DNA of 19,598 nucleotides from JAWLCQ01 sp041687095 (lineage in GTDB: Bacteria; Planctomycetota; Phycisphaerae; SM23-33), in the NCBI GenBank assembly GCA_041687095.1, contig JAWLCQ010000081.1:1-19598 (forward strand), given 5' to 3'. Under the pieces are notes generated by a model, which saw only the letters and a program-made list of their open reading frames with translations, ran no database searches and was not told the origin of the DNA. Positions 13,209-19,598 of this stretch are shown piece by piece; position 1 is the first letter of the stretch, and every line of letters begins with the position of its first letter. Position numbers and translations under genes: made by a program.

Positions 13209-15620
13209 ATGGACGACGCCGATCAACTCGACCTCTGGGTCCGCCGGGCCGACGGGATGGGGATCCCCCCCGCCCTCGCCCTCCGCGCCGCGTCCCTCGC
13301 CCGCGACCTCCGCCAGGGCGACCGCGCCACCGCCCGCTCGGCCGCCCTCGCCCTCCTCGAGTCCGATCCGGTCCTCGCTTCGTACGCCCTCACCGGTTGC
13401 GTCGGGAATGATGCTTTTCACCGCGGAGATCGCAGAGATCGCAGAGGGATGGATGCACTCCGCGAGGGGATCGCCGCGACCTCCGCGTTCCCCCCTAGCG
13501 AATCCACCGCCTCTCCCAAGCCCACCGACTGCGCCGGTGGGATCCCCCGGATGCCCCCGGAGACGTCCCCGGCGAGCCCCCTCCCTTTCCTCGCCCTGGA
13601 CCGCCTGAGCGACGCGGACCTGCGGTCGCTGCTGCTCCGCGTTCCCATCGCCGTTCCGGATCCCGGCGAGCCCCCCGACGCCTGGGGCTCCGAGCGCCGC
13701 TTCTGCCTCGCCACCGCCCTCGCCGCCGAGCAGCTCGCCTCCCTGGGTCCCGCGGAGATCGCCCCGCCCGTCGCCTACGCGTGCGGGCTGCTGCACGACA
13801 TCGGCCGCTGGGCCCTGCGGGCGGTCGCCCCGCGAAGCGTCGCCCGCGCCGCCGCCGCCTGCCCGGGCGCCGATGACGTCTGCGACGGGGAGCGGCGCGT
13901 GCTGGGGATCGACCACGCCACCTTCGCCAAACGCCTCGCCGAACGCTGGGCGTGGCCCGACGGGCTGCGGGACGTCCTGTGGCTCCACCACGCCCCGCTC
14001 GAGGGCCTCCCCCCCGGCCTCCCGCACCGCCCGCTGGTGGAGCTGGTGGCCCTGGCGGCCGCCGTCGCGCGGACCCTCACCCATCCCGACGAAACGCCCC
14101 CCCGCGACGAGCCCTCCGCCCGCGCCCAGCGCTGCGGGATCTCCGAAGCGGACCTTCAGAACGTGCTCGCCCGCCTGCCCGACCTCCTCGCGCAGCGCGA
14201 GGCGGCGGTGCGGGGGAACGATGCGGCCCACGCGTTCCCGACCGCCGCGGACCCTCCGCTCCTTCTCGCCGCCCTCACCGCGCGAAACGACGAACTCCTC
14301 CACGACGCCGACGCCCTCCGCGCCGCCGCCGACCGCGACACCGCCCACGCCGCCGCCTTCGCCACGCTCCACGACCTCCTGACCCGCCTGCCCGCCAACC
14401 CCGACGCCGCCGCGGCGCTGGAGCGCCTCGCCCACGCCCTGCCGCTGTCGGGCATCGACCCCGAGGCCCTCTACGCCGTCCTCCCCGCGCCCTCCGAACT
14501 GCTGGCCTATCGGCCGCTCGGGCGACAGGACGGGCAGTGGCGGCGGATGGCGCTGGCGCCCGGGGACGATCCGCCCAACCCCGCCCCCCGCGGCTGGGCG
14601 AGCGAGACGCTCTGCGCCCGCCTCACCGATCCCTCGCAACTGGGCGAGTGGCTCGACCCGCTCGCCTGCGAGCACCTCCCGCTGGTCCATCACGGCCGCT
14701 GGGTGGGCGGGGTGCTCGTGTGCGGCGCGGCGGTCAAAGACGTGGTTGCTCCGCTCCGCTCCGCAAACCACGGCACCCGGCCCCGAGGTGCAGCGGACGC
14801 CCCCCCGCCCCTCCTCGATGCCGCCGCCGCCGTGCTCGCCCTGGTACAGCGCACCCGCAGCACCGCCGAACTCAGCGAGCAGCTCGCGGCGGCGTCCCAC
14901 GCCCTCGCCGCCGCCCGCGACGCCGCCGGGGAGCGGCGAACCTTCGCCACCATCGGCGACATGGCCGCCGGGGCCGCCCACGAGATCAACAACCCCCTCG
15001 CCGTCATCTCCGGCCGCGCCCAACTCATGGCCGAACGCGCCGTCCACGAGCGCGACCAGCGGACCTGGAAGCTCATCGCCGACCAGGCCCAGCGGGTCAG
15101 CGACATCATCACCGAACTCATGGCCTTCGCCGCGCCCCCCGAGCCCCAACGATCGGTCGTCGACGTCCGCGAGCTGCTCGCCTCCGCGGCCGCCGCCTTC
15201 CGGAAGTCCCCTCATGCTAAAGCCGCCGCCGCTACGGTCGATATAACCGTTGTAGACGGTACGCCGCCCGCGGATACGGACCCCGAGCAGATGCGGGCGG
15301 TCCTGGCGGAACTGCTGGACAACGCCGCCCACGCCGCCCGCGACGCGGACCTCACCGTCCGCCTGCGGGCCGAGGGCGAGGAGAACGGATCGAGGATCCG
15401 CTTCACCGTGGCCGACGATGGGTGCGGCATGGACGCCGCGACGCTCGCCGCCGCCTTCACGCCGTTCTTCTCCGCCCACCCGGCGGGGCGGAGGCGAGGC
15501 CTGGGACTGCCCCGGGTCAAGCGGCTGGTGGAGAACCACGGCGGACGGATCCGCCTCCGCTCGAGCCCGGGACGCGGAACCACCGTGACGTTCTCCGTCC
15601 CCGCCGCACGGGGCGCGTGA
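13209..15620 (+). CDS. Soluble HDOD-domain sensor histidine kinase
   Basis: This 803-residue protein has no membrane segment. An N-terminal HDOD-like helical region (about 1-66 and 126-330) contains the HD dyad H196-D197 in ACGLLHDIGRWAL. A poorly conserved GAF-like or linker region (about 380-545) follows. The kinase core has the H-box GAAHEINNPLAVISGR with H591. The HATPase has the N-box ELLDNAAHAARDA (N705), G1 DDGCGM (736-741) and G2 RRRGLGLPRVKRL (761-773). It should autophosphorylate and pass phosphate to one or both flanking receivers. Two palindromic repeats lie inside the gene (residues 71-93 and 511-522), and residues 94-125 are Pro/Ser-rich. AGGGA lies 4-5 nt before the ATG. Confidence 0.85.
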   Translation: MDDADQLDLWVRRADGMGIPPALALRAASLARDLRQGDRATARSAALALLESDPVLASYALTGCVGNDAFHRGDRRDRRGMDALREGIAATSAFPPSESTASPKPTDCAGGIPRMPPETSPASPLPFLALDRLSDADLRSLLLRVPIAVPDPGEPPDAWGSERRFCLATALAAEQLASLGPAEIAPPVAYACGLLHDIGRWALRAVAPRSVARAAAACPGADDVCDGERRVLGIDHATFAKRLAERWAWPDGLRDVLWLHHAPLEGLPPGLPHRPLVELVALAAAVARTLTHPDETPPRDEPSARAQRCGISEADLQNVLARLPDLLAQREAAVRGNDAAHAFPTAADPPLLLAALTARNDELLHDADALRAAADRDTAHAAAFATLHDLLTRLPANPDAAAALERLAHALPLSGIDPEALYAVLPAPSELLAYRPLGRQDGQWRRMALAPGDDPPNPAPRGWASETLCARLTDPSQLGEWLDPLACEHLPLVHHGRWVGGVLVCGAAVKDVVAPLRSANHGTRPRGAADAPPPLLDAAAAVLALVQRTRSTAELSEQLAAASHALAAARDAAGERRTFATIGDMAAGAAHEINNPLAVISGRAQLMAERAVHERDQRTWKLIADQAQRVSDIITELMAFAAPPEPQRSVVDVRELLASAAAAFRKSPHAKAAAATVDITVVDGTPPADTDPEQMRAVLAELLDNAAHAARDADLTVRLRAEGEENGSRIRFTVADDGCGMDAATLAAAFTPFFSAHPAGRRRGLGLPRVKRLVENHGGRIRLRSSPGRGTTVTFSVPAARGA
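13419..13487. repeat. Palindromic repeat inside the kinase gene (HDOD region)
   Basis: A 9-bp tandem motif, ATCGCAGAG (13429-13446), follows CACCGCGGAG. An imperfect reverse-complement arm, CTCCGCGAGGGGATCG plus CCGCGACCTCCGCG, ends at 13487. The loop contains GATGGATGCA. The arms total about 29 bp each. The element keeps the reading frame and encodes the charged stretch RGDRRDRRG (72-80) and following residues, followed by a low-complexity Pro/Ser-rich linker. Confidence 0.6.
14741..14772. repeat. Small palindrome inside the kinase gene (linker region)
   Basis: CGTGGTTGC (14741-14749) and GCAAACCACG (14763-14772) pair with one bulge around a loop made of TCCGC pentamers. It is followed at once by GCACCC (14773-14778), reminiscent of the GTGGCACCC end of the larger palindromes. 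It encodes residues 511-522 in a poorly conserved linker before the dimerisation helix. Confidence 0.45.
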
Positions 15621-15635
15621 CACGCCTCCCCGTGC
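15606..15635 (+). promoter_or_regulatory. Hairpin across the kinase stop codon
   Basis: GCACGGGG (15606-15613) pairs with CCCCGTGC (15628-15635). The inner GCG-5-CGC contains the TGA stop (15618-15620). A second stem, CGGCGTG-8-CACGCCG, follows at 15675-15696. Neither has a T-run. Together they fill the 144-bp gap before the next receiver gene and may attenuate transcription or be repeat remnants. Confidence 0.45.
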
Positions 15636-15764
15636 GGGTCCCCGCCAGGGTTTGCGAAGCGCAGCGGCCTGCCACGGCGTGGCCCTGGGCACGCCGGGAG
15701 TAACGCTCCCCCCGCACCGCCGAAGATGTCCCTGGGACGCACATGAGATCACTTGGAGACCCCC

Positions 15765-16766
15765 ATGCTCGCACAGCGCAGCCAACCGAAGGTCCTGGTC
15801 GTCGACGATGAGCCCCAGCTCCGCGAACTGCTCACCGACGCCCTGTCCGACCTGGGCGTCCAGCTCCACGTCGTCGCCAGCGGCTCCGAGGCCATCCGCC
15901 ACGCCATGCTCCAGCGCCCCGACCTGCTGGTGACCGACCTGTACCTGGGCGACTGCAGCGGGATGGACGTCATCGACTCCCTCCGCGAGCACACCGCCGA
16001 CCTGCCCGCCGTCGTCATCACCGGCCACCGCGACCCCGAGACGCTCGCGGCGGCGTCGCGGACGCGGCCGGTGGAACTCATGACCAAGCCCCTCGACCTC
16101 GACCGCCTGCGGGCGACGGTGCAGACGGAGCTGCGGCGGCAGGAGGAGCAGCGGCGGAGCGAGCGGCGGACGCGGCGGCTGCGGCACCTGGCGAAGCGGA
16201 CCAACCAGCAGCGCCGGACCGTCTCCCGCCAGCTCGAGACCACCTGCGCGGACCTGACCGACAGCTACCGCTCCCTGGGCGAGCAGATGGCGAAGCAGCA
16301 GGCCGCCCTGGACTACCACCGCGAACTGCTGGCGGCGAAGAACGACGACGACGTCTTCCGCGCCCTGTTCCGCCTGTTCGTGCAGCACTCGGGCGTCGTC
16401 TTCGGGGCCGCCCTCGTCTGCAACGCCGACGCCGAACTCCAGATGGCCGGGCGGTTCGGCGTCCCGCAGCCGGACTCCGCCCACTTCTGCCGCAAGCTCG
16501 CCGACCCCGTCATCGACCGCACGCTCCGCGACCCGCGGATCCACCTCTTCGACGCCACCGACCACACCGAGGAGTTCCCCGAGGACATCCGCCAGTACCT
16601 CGTGGGCGTCACCATCCTCGCCATCCCGCTGCTGCCGGAGGCGGGGGAGATGATCGGGGTGGTCGTGCTCTACCGCAAGGGCGAGCAGCCCTTCACCGAT
16701 GCGGACCTCGAACTCGCCGAGATGGTCGCCCCCCCCACCGCCATCGCGGTGCGGCGGAACGACTGA
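15765..16766 (+). CDS. Receiver plus coiled coil plus GAF-domain response regulator
   Basis: This 333-residue protein starts with a receiver domain (8-120): acidic pocket D14 and D15, phosphoacceptor D58 in LVTDLYLGD, T86 in VVITGH and K108 in LMTKPL. A strongly charged helical stretch (about 120-190) probably forms a coiled coil and leads to a GAF-like domain (about 190-330; VFRALFRLFVQHSG to VVVLYRKGEQPFTDADLELAEMVA in pattern). There is no DNA-binding or enzymatic output domain, so it probably relays or senses a signal through dimer contacts. ATG 15765 is chosen because GGAG (15755-15758) is 6 nt upstream; an in-frame TTG at 15753 would put that site inside the gene. It lies downstream of the kinase, a likely phosphodonor. 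Confidence 0.85.
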   Translation: MLAQRSQPKVLVVDDEPQLRELLTDALSDLGVQLHVVASGSEAIRHAMLQRPDLLVTDLYLGDCSGMDVIDSLREHTADLPAVVITGHRDPETLAAASRTRPVELMTKPLDLDRLRATVQTELRRQEEQRRSERRTRRLRHLAKRTNQQRRTVSRQLETTCADLTDSYRSLGEQMAKQQAALDYHRELLAAKNDDDVFRALFRLFVQHSGVVFGAALVCNADAELQMAGRFGVPQPDSAHFCRKLADPVIDRTLRDPRIHLFDATDHTEEFPEDIRQYLVGVTILAIPLLPEAGEMIGVVVLYRKGEQPFTDADLELAEMVAPPTAIAVRRND

Positions 16767-16799
16767 TACGCGATCCCGCTACTGCCTCGCAGAAAAGCC

Positions 16800-16873
16800 G
16801 GGTGCCACGGCTGCGCTGTTTGCAGCCGTGCTTTCGCGAAGACACGGCTGCAAACAGCGCAGCCGTGGCACCC
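16800..16873. repeat. Perfect 31-bp inverted repeat with GGGTGCCAC ends
   Basis: Arms 16800-16830 and 16843-16873 are exact reverse complements. The 12-bp centre CTTTCGCGAAGA is itself partly palindromic (TTCGCGAA). Each arm can also fold alone: CACGGCTGC-7-GCAGCCGTG. It lies in the 158-bp gap between the convergent REC-GAF and TMEM43-like genes, where its hairpins could terminate both. No transposase or target-site duplication is seen. Confidence 0.9.
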
Positions 16874-16924
16874 ACGTCAGACCCGGGTCGCGCAAGAACT
16901 CCCTGGGAGGCGTATACGGCCCGC

Positions 16925-18181
16925 CTACCCCAGCGGGGGAGGCGCGGAGGGCGAGTCGCCGTCGTTCCCCAGGGGCGGAGGCGCACTGACCGCCCCCACC
17001 GCCACGGGCGCCGGACCCGCCGCCGCCAGCGCCGGGGGCCTCGCCTTGGCCTTGCGGGCCCGCACGTACAGCAGCACCGCCGGAACCGCCGCCGCCACCA
17101 GCAGCGAGATCCCCAGCAGCGGGCGATACCAGATCCACCCCAGCGCGATCACGGTCAACGTCAGCACCAGCCCCAGCGGGACGGCGATCAGGAGGATCAC
17201 GCCCCCCGCCAGGCTCCCCAGGGCGGGGACGACGTCGGCGAGCACGCGCAGCGGGTGGAGGATCAGCGAGATCCCGATGATCATCGCCAACAGCCCGCCC
17301 CCGCGCAGCAGCCACGCCAGCGTGCTGTTCTCGCTCTGGGCCTGCTGGAACATCGCCTCCTTGCTGTGCTCCCCGACCTGCAGCAGCTCGATCGTCCCGT
17401 AGTCCATCGGCTGGGGGCGGAACGTGTCGCCCGCCTGCTGGGCGACGACGCTCACGACGGTGGGCTTCACGACCTGCCAGCGGACGCGGACGTCGCCCAC
17501 CTGCGGACTGGCGGTGCCGGCGGCGAGGTACACCCATTCGCCGCTACGGCTGATCGGCCGCCCGGACCCCAGCGCCTGCTTCACCTTCGCCTCCAGCTCC
17601 CCCGCCAGGGCGAGGGGCTCCTCGTCCTCGATCATCGCCAGCAGCGAGTCCGACAGGCGGTAGTCGCCCAGGTGCACGCGGGTGGGCGTCCAGGACCCGC
17701 CGCGGTAGGGCATGGCGGGGTTGGCGTGCCCGGTTTCGTGGAACTTCGAGGAGTCCTGCGGGTGGGCGCTCCACTGCTGGGCATAGGTGTACTCGGTGAT
17801 CCTCCGCGTCCCGCCCCCGAGCTTCTTCTCCTCGCGGGTCCGCTGGTTCTCGACCCACTGGTACATCTCGACCTGGCGGACCAGCCGCAGGGTGTCGGTG
17901 AGCTTGACCCCGAACTGGGCGTCCTCGACGGGGTCCTCGGTGAAGGCCCGCCCCGTCACGTGCACGAGCTGGCCCTCCCGGGACGTGTCCACCGGACTGG
18001 CGGGGGTCGTGACGACCATCTGGGCCCCGGTGCTGAGGTCGCGGGCGCGCTTGACGGCCCGGCCCTCGTTCCAGAACAGCAGCACCACCGCCGCCGCCAT
18101 CAGGATGAACCCGAAGAGGATCCCCTTGAGGGACTGCCGGATCCGCGTGAACCACGAGACCGAGGTAATCTCCACCGCCAT
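16925..18181 (-). CDS. TMEM43-family membrane protein
   Basis: This 418-residue protein has the TMEM43 layout: one N-terminal membrane segment (about 19-37), the signature VLLFWNEGRAVKRARDL (33-49), a large soluble domain and three or four C-terminal membrane segments (about 305-385). Family features in the soluble part include LVHVTGRAF (72-80) and RQVEMYQWVENQ (102-113). The eukaryotic relative lies in the nuclear envelope and ER; the bacterial role is unknown. The extreme C-terminus has the proline motif SAPPPLG twice (399-405 and 412-418). ATG 18181 has AAGGAG about 8 nt upstream. A near-consensus -10, TATAGT, lies on this strand at 18276-18271 without a clear -35, next to the palindrome at 18301. 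Confidence 0.88.
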   Translation of the reverse strand: MAVEITSVSWFTRIRQSLKGILFGFILMAAAVVLLFWNEGRAVKRARDLSTGAQMVVTTPASPVDTSREGQLVHVTGRAFTEDPVEDAQFGVKLTDTLRLVRQVEMYQWVENQRTREEKKLGGGTRRITEYTYAQQWSAHPQDSSKFHETGHANPAMPYRGGSWTPTRVHLGDYRLSDSLLAMIEDEEPLALAGELEAKVKQALGSGRPISRSGEWVYLAAGTASPQVGDVRVRWQVVKPTVVSVVAQQAGDTFRPQPMDYGTIELLQVGEHSKEAMFQQAQSENSTLAWLLRGGGLLAMIIGISLILHPLRVLADVVPALGSLAGGVILLIAVPLGLVLTLTVIALGWIWYRPLLGISLLVAAAVPAVLLYVRARKAKARPPALAAAGPAPVAVGAVSAPPPLGNDGDSPSAPPPLG

Positions 18182-18300
18182 GTCGCTCTCCTTTCGCCGT
18201 TAACGCGTCCAATCGCCGTCCAGCCGTAGGGCGTGCACGCGGCTCCGCTGCGCTCCGCCACATGCGCCCCACTATACCGTCTACGCCAAAGTGCAGCGCG

Positions 18301-18404
18301 GGGTGCCACCCTCAAGCGGCGCTGTTTGCCGCTTGGGGGTGCTACGGCGTGGCAGGCGCAACACCCCCAAGCCGCGAACAGCATGCGGCTTGAGGGTGGC
18401 ACCC
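18301..18404. repeat. Imperfect inverted repeat with GGGTGCCAC ends
   Basis: The outer 17 bp are perfect reverse complements (18301-18317 and 18388-18404). CTTGGGGGTG (18332-18341) pairs with CACCCCCAAG (18362-18371) around a 20-nt centre. As in the copy at 16800-16873, each arm has its own hairpin around a GCTGTTT loop, but the stem sequence differs (AAGCGGC/GCCGCTT here). It lies upstream of the TMEM43-like gene and 3' of the AIM24-like gene, in a 274-bp gap otherwise without clear features. Confidence 0.85.
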
Positions 18405-18455
18405 AGTGGGGCGCGTAAGGATAGCCGGTCCACTACATCCCTGCGCGTTCTGCAA

Positions 18456-19457
18456 TCAGCGCGTCGAATCGCCGTCCAGCAGGTCGCCCAGCCCCCCGAG
18501 GACCGAGCCTTCGCCCTTGCGGGACCCGCCCGCGCGGGGGGCGGCGGCGATGATGCGGTTGGCGAGGCGGGAGAAGGGCAGCGACTGCAGCCACACCTTC
18601 CCGTGCCCCGAGAGCGTCGCGAGGAACAGCCCCTCCCCGCCGAAGATCATGCTCTTGAGGTTGCCCGCCATCTGGATGTCGTACGTGATCCCGCGGGTGA
18701 AGCCCACGAGGCACCCGGTGTCCACCCGCAGCGTCTGCCCGGTGAGTTCGCGCTCGATGATCGTCCCGCAGGCGTGGCAGAAGGCCCACCCGTCCCCGCT
18801 GAGCTTCTGGAGGATGAACCCCTCGCCCCCGAAGAAGCCCGCCCCCAGGCGGCGGTTGAAGGTGATGTCCACCCGCGTCCCCATGGCCGCACAGAGGAAC
18901 GCGTCCTTCTGGCAGGTGACCTCGCCCCCGACGTCGGCGAGGTTCACGGGGATGATCTTGCCCGGGTAGGGCGCGGCGAAGGCGACGTGGCTCTTGCCGC
19001 CCGCGCGGTTGGTGAAGTGCGTCAGGAACAGCGACTCGCCCGTGAGGACGCGCTTGCCCACCGACAGCAGCTTGCCCATGAACCCTTCGTCGGGCTTGGA
19101 CCCGTCGCCCATGCGGGCCTGGAAGTCGATCCCGTCCTCCATGTAGTTCATGGCCCCGGCCTCGGCGACGACGGTCTCGCCCGGGTCGAGTTCGACGATG
19201 ACGCACTGCATGTCGTCCCCGATGATCTCGAAGTCGATCTCGTGCGACCGCCCGCGCGGGGGGGCGATGGGCGGGGGGACGTGGGCAGCCTGGGGGAACA
19301 GGGTCGCCACGGTCTGCGCGGGGGCCCAGTCGGCCATGCCCTGCGTCCAGACCCGGTCCGCCGGGGCCACCTGCCCCGCCCCCACCAGCCGCTGCAACTC
19401 CACGATCTCGACGGGCCCAAGCTGCTGCGTGCCCTTCGCGTAGTACCACTGACTCAT
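18456..19457 (-). CDS. GYF_2 domain plus AIM24/TIGR00266-family protein
   Basis: This 333-residue protein begins with a GYF_2 domain (1-55: WYYAKGTQQLGPVEIVEL, then VWTQGMADWAPA). A proline-rich linker (59-69) leads to an AIM24/TIGR00266 beta-sandwich domain (about 72-305) with AGAMNYMEDGI (100-110), glycine-rich FFGGEGFI (208-215) and IFGGEGLF (271-278). AIM24 proteins are tied to mitochondrial membrane organisation in yeast; the bacterial function is unknown. C227 and C230 (FCHACG) form a CxxC pair. ATG 19457 is chosen because AAGGG lies 8 nt upstream. It is on the same strand as the TMEM43-like gene, 274 bp upstream of it. Confidence 0.88.
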   Translation of the reverse strand: MSQWYYAKGTQQLGPVEIVELQRLVGAGQVAPADRVWTQGMADWAPAQTVATLFPQAAHVPPPIAPPRGRSHEIDFEIIGDDMQCVIVELDPGETVVAEAGAMNYMEDGIDFQARMGDGSKPDEGFMGKLLSVGKRVLTGESLFLTHFTNRAGGKSHVAFAAPYPGKIIPVNLADVGGEVTCQKDAFLCAAMGTRVDITFNRRLGAGFFGGEGFILQKLSGDGWAFCHACGTIIERELTGQTLRVDTGCLVGFTRGITYDIQMAGNLKSMIFGGEGLFLATLSGHGKVWLQSLPFSRLANRIIAAAPRAGGSRKGEGSVLGGLGDLLDGDSTR

Positions 19458-19504
19458 GCTCGACACCCTTTCCAACGACGGGTCGCCCGCCGCGCAACGC
19501 GTAC

Positions 19505-19533
19505 AACATATCCCGCCCCCACAACCGGAGCAA
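19505..19533 (-). promoter_or_regulatory. Candidate promoter for the GYF_2-AIM24 gene
   Basis: On the minus strand TTGCTC (19533-19528) and TATGTT (19510-19505) are 17 bp apart. The predicted start near 19498 gives a leader of about 40 nt. The match is moderate (3 of 6 and 4 of 6). Confidence 0.4.
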
Positions 19534-19598
19534 GCCCCGCCGCACCCCCCCGCGGGGTGTGACCGAAAAGCGGTGGGGGGCGATGCGGAGGGGGACTG

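Noticed and set aside
13408..13608. Small plus-strand frame starting MMLFTAEIAEIAEG
   Set aside because: It is an out-of-frame reading of the repeat inside the kinase gene. Such peptides arise from the repeat itself, not from a gene.
11487..16565. A 1692-codon open frame on the minus strand
   Set aside because: All but its last 230 codons run antisense to the signalling genes and have Gly/Val/Arg-rich nonsense composition. Only the part from ATG 12176 matches a known family.
16802..18229. Plus-strand open frame of 475 codons
   Set aside because: It is antisense to the TMEM43-like gene and begins inside the palindrome.
18202..18480. Near-identical 20-bp words at about 18202-18222 and 18461-18480
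   Set aside because: One is before the TMEM43-like start and one is at the AIM24-like gene end. They could be a small duplication flanking the palindrome, but the match is too short to separate from chance without a genome-wide count.

Overview
The window is about 70% G+C, densely coded and free of rRNA, tRNA, transposase or phage genes. It reads as chromosomal housekeeping DNA. The G+C content, the many intergenic palindromic repeats, the soluble HDOD-kinase, the HTH-REC regulator and the TMEM43-like/AIM24-like pair suggest a Planctomycetota bacterium, perhaps Phycisphaerae-like. That placement is inference from gene content; no phylogenetic marker was searched.

Layout. (1) 38-3902 is a sulfur and iron-sulfur block. 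cysK (minus) diverges from an isc-like operon (plus): Rrf2/IscR-type regulator, cysteine desulfurase, IscU-type scaffold and Isc-type [2Fe-2S] ferredoxin. The divergent promoters lie back to back and share symmetrical CTAG-containing motifs, which suggests that cysteine synthesis, desulfuration and cluster assembly are co-regulated. (2) 3903-4301 is a non-coding stretch built of nested inverted and tandem repeats. (3) 4302-6415 (minus) carries a Prx6/archaeal-Tpx-type peroxiredoxin and a methylthiotransferase-like radical SAM protein without a TRAM domain. (4) 6585-8197 (plus) is a psd-pssA pair with overlapping start and stop, for phosphatidylethanolamine synthesis. (5) 8202-11186 (minus) carries recJ downstream of a membrane-anchored SGNH hydrolase. 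(6) 11187-11486 holds a strong plus-strand intrinsic terminator with no plus-strand gene before it, a candidate small RNA. (7) 11487-12176 (minus) is a zinc-ribbon SAM methyltransferase. (8) 12621-16766 (plus) is a three-gene signalling locus: HTH-REC regulator, soluble HDOD-histidine kinase, REC-GAF protein. (9) 16925-19457 (minus) carries a TMEM43-like membrane protein and a GYF_2-AIM24 protein.

The most unusual content is the repeats. A palindrome family with GGGTGCCAC / GTGGCACCC ends has two full copies and an apparent partial third copy at the left edge. Two unrelated heptanucleotide tandem arrays lie in or beside the isc operon. A roughly 240-bp inverted-repeat element follows the ferredoxin gene. 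Two palindromes sit in frame inside the histidine kinase gene. No complete new defence or mobile system was found. The best leads are the repeat families, the small-RNA candidate, the cysK/isc divergent control region and a possible GYF/proline-tail partnership.
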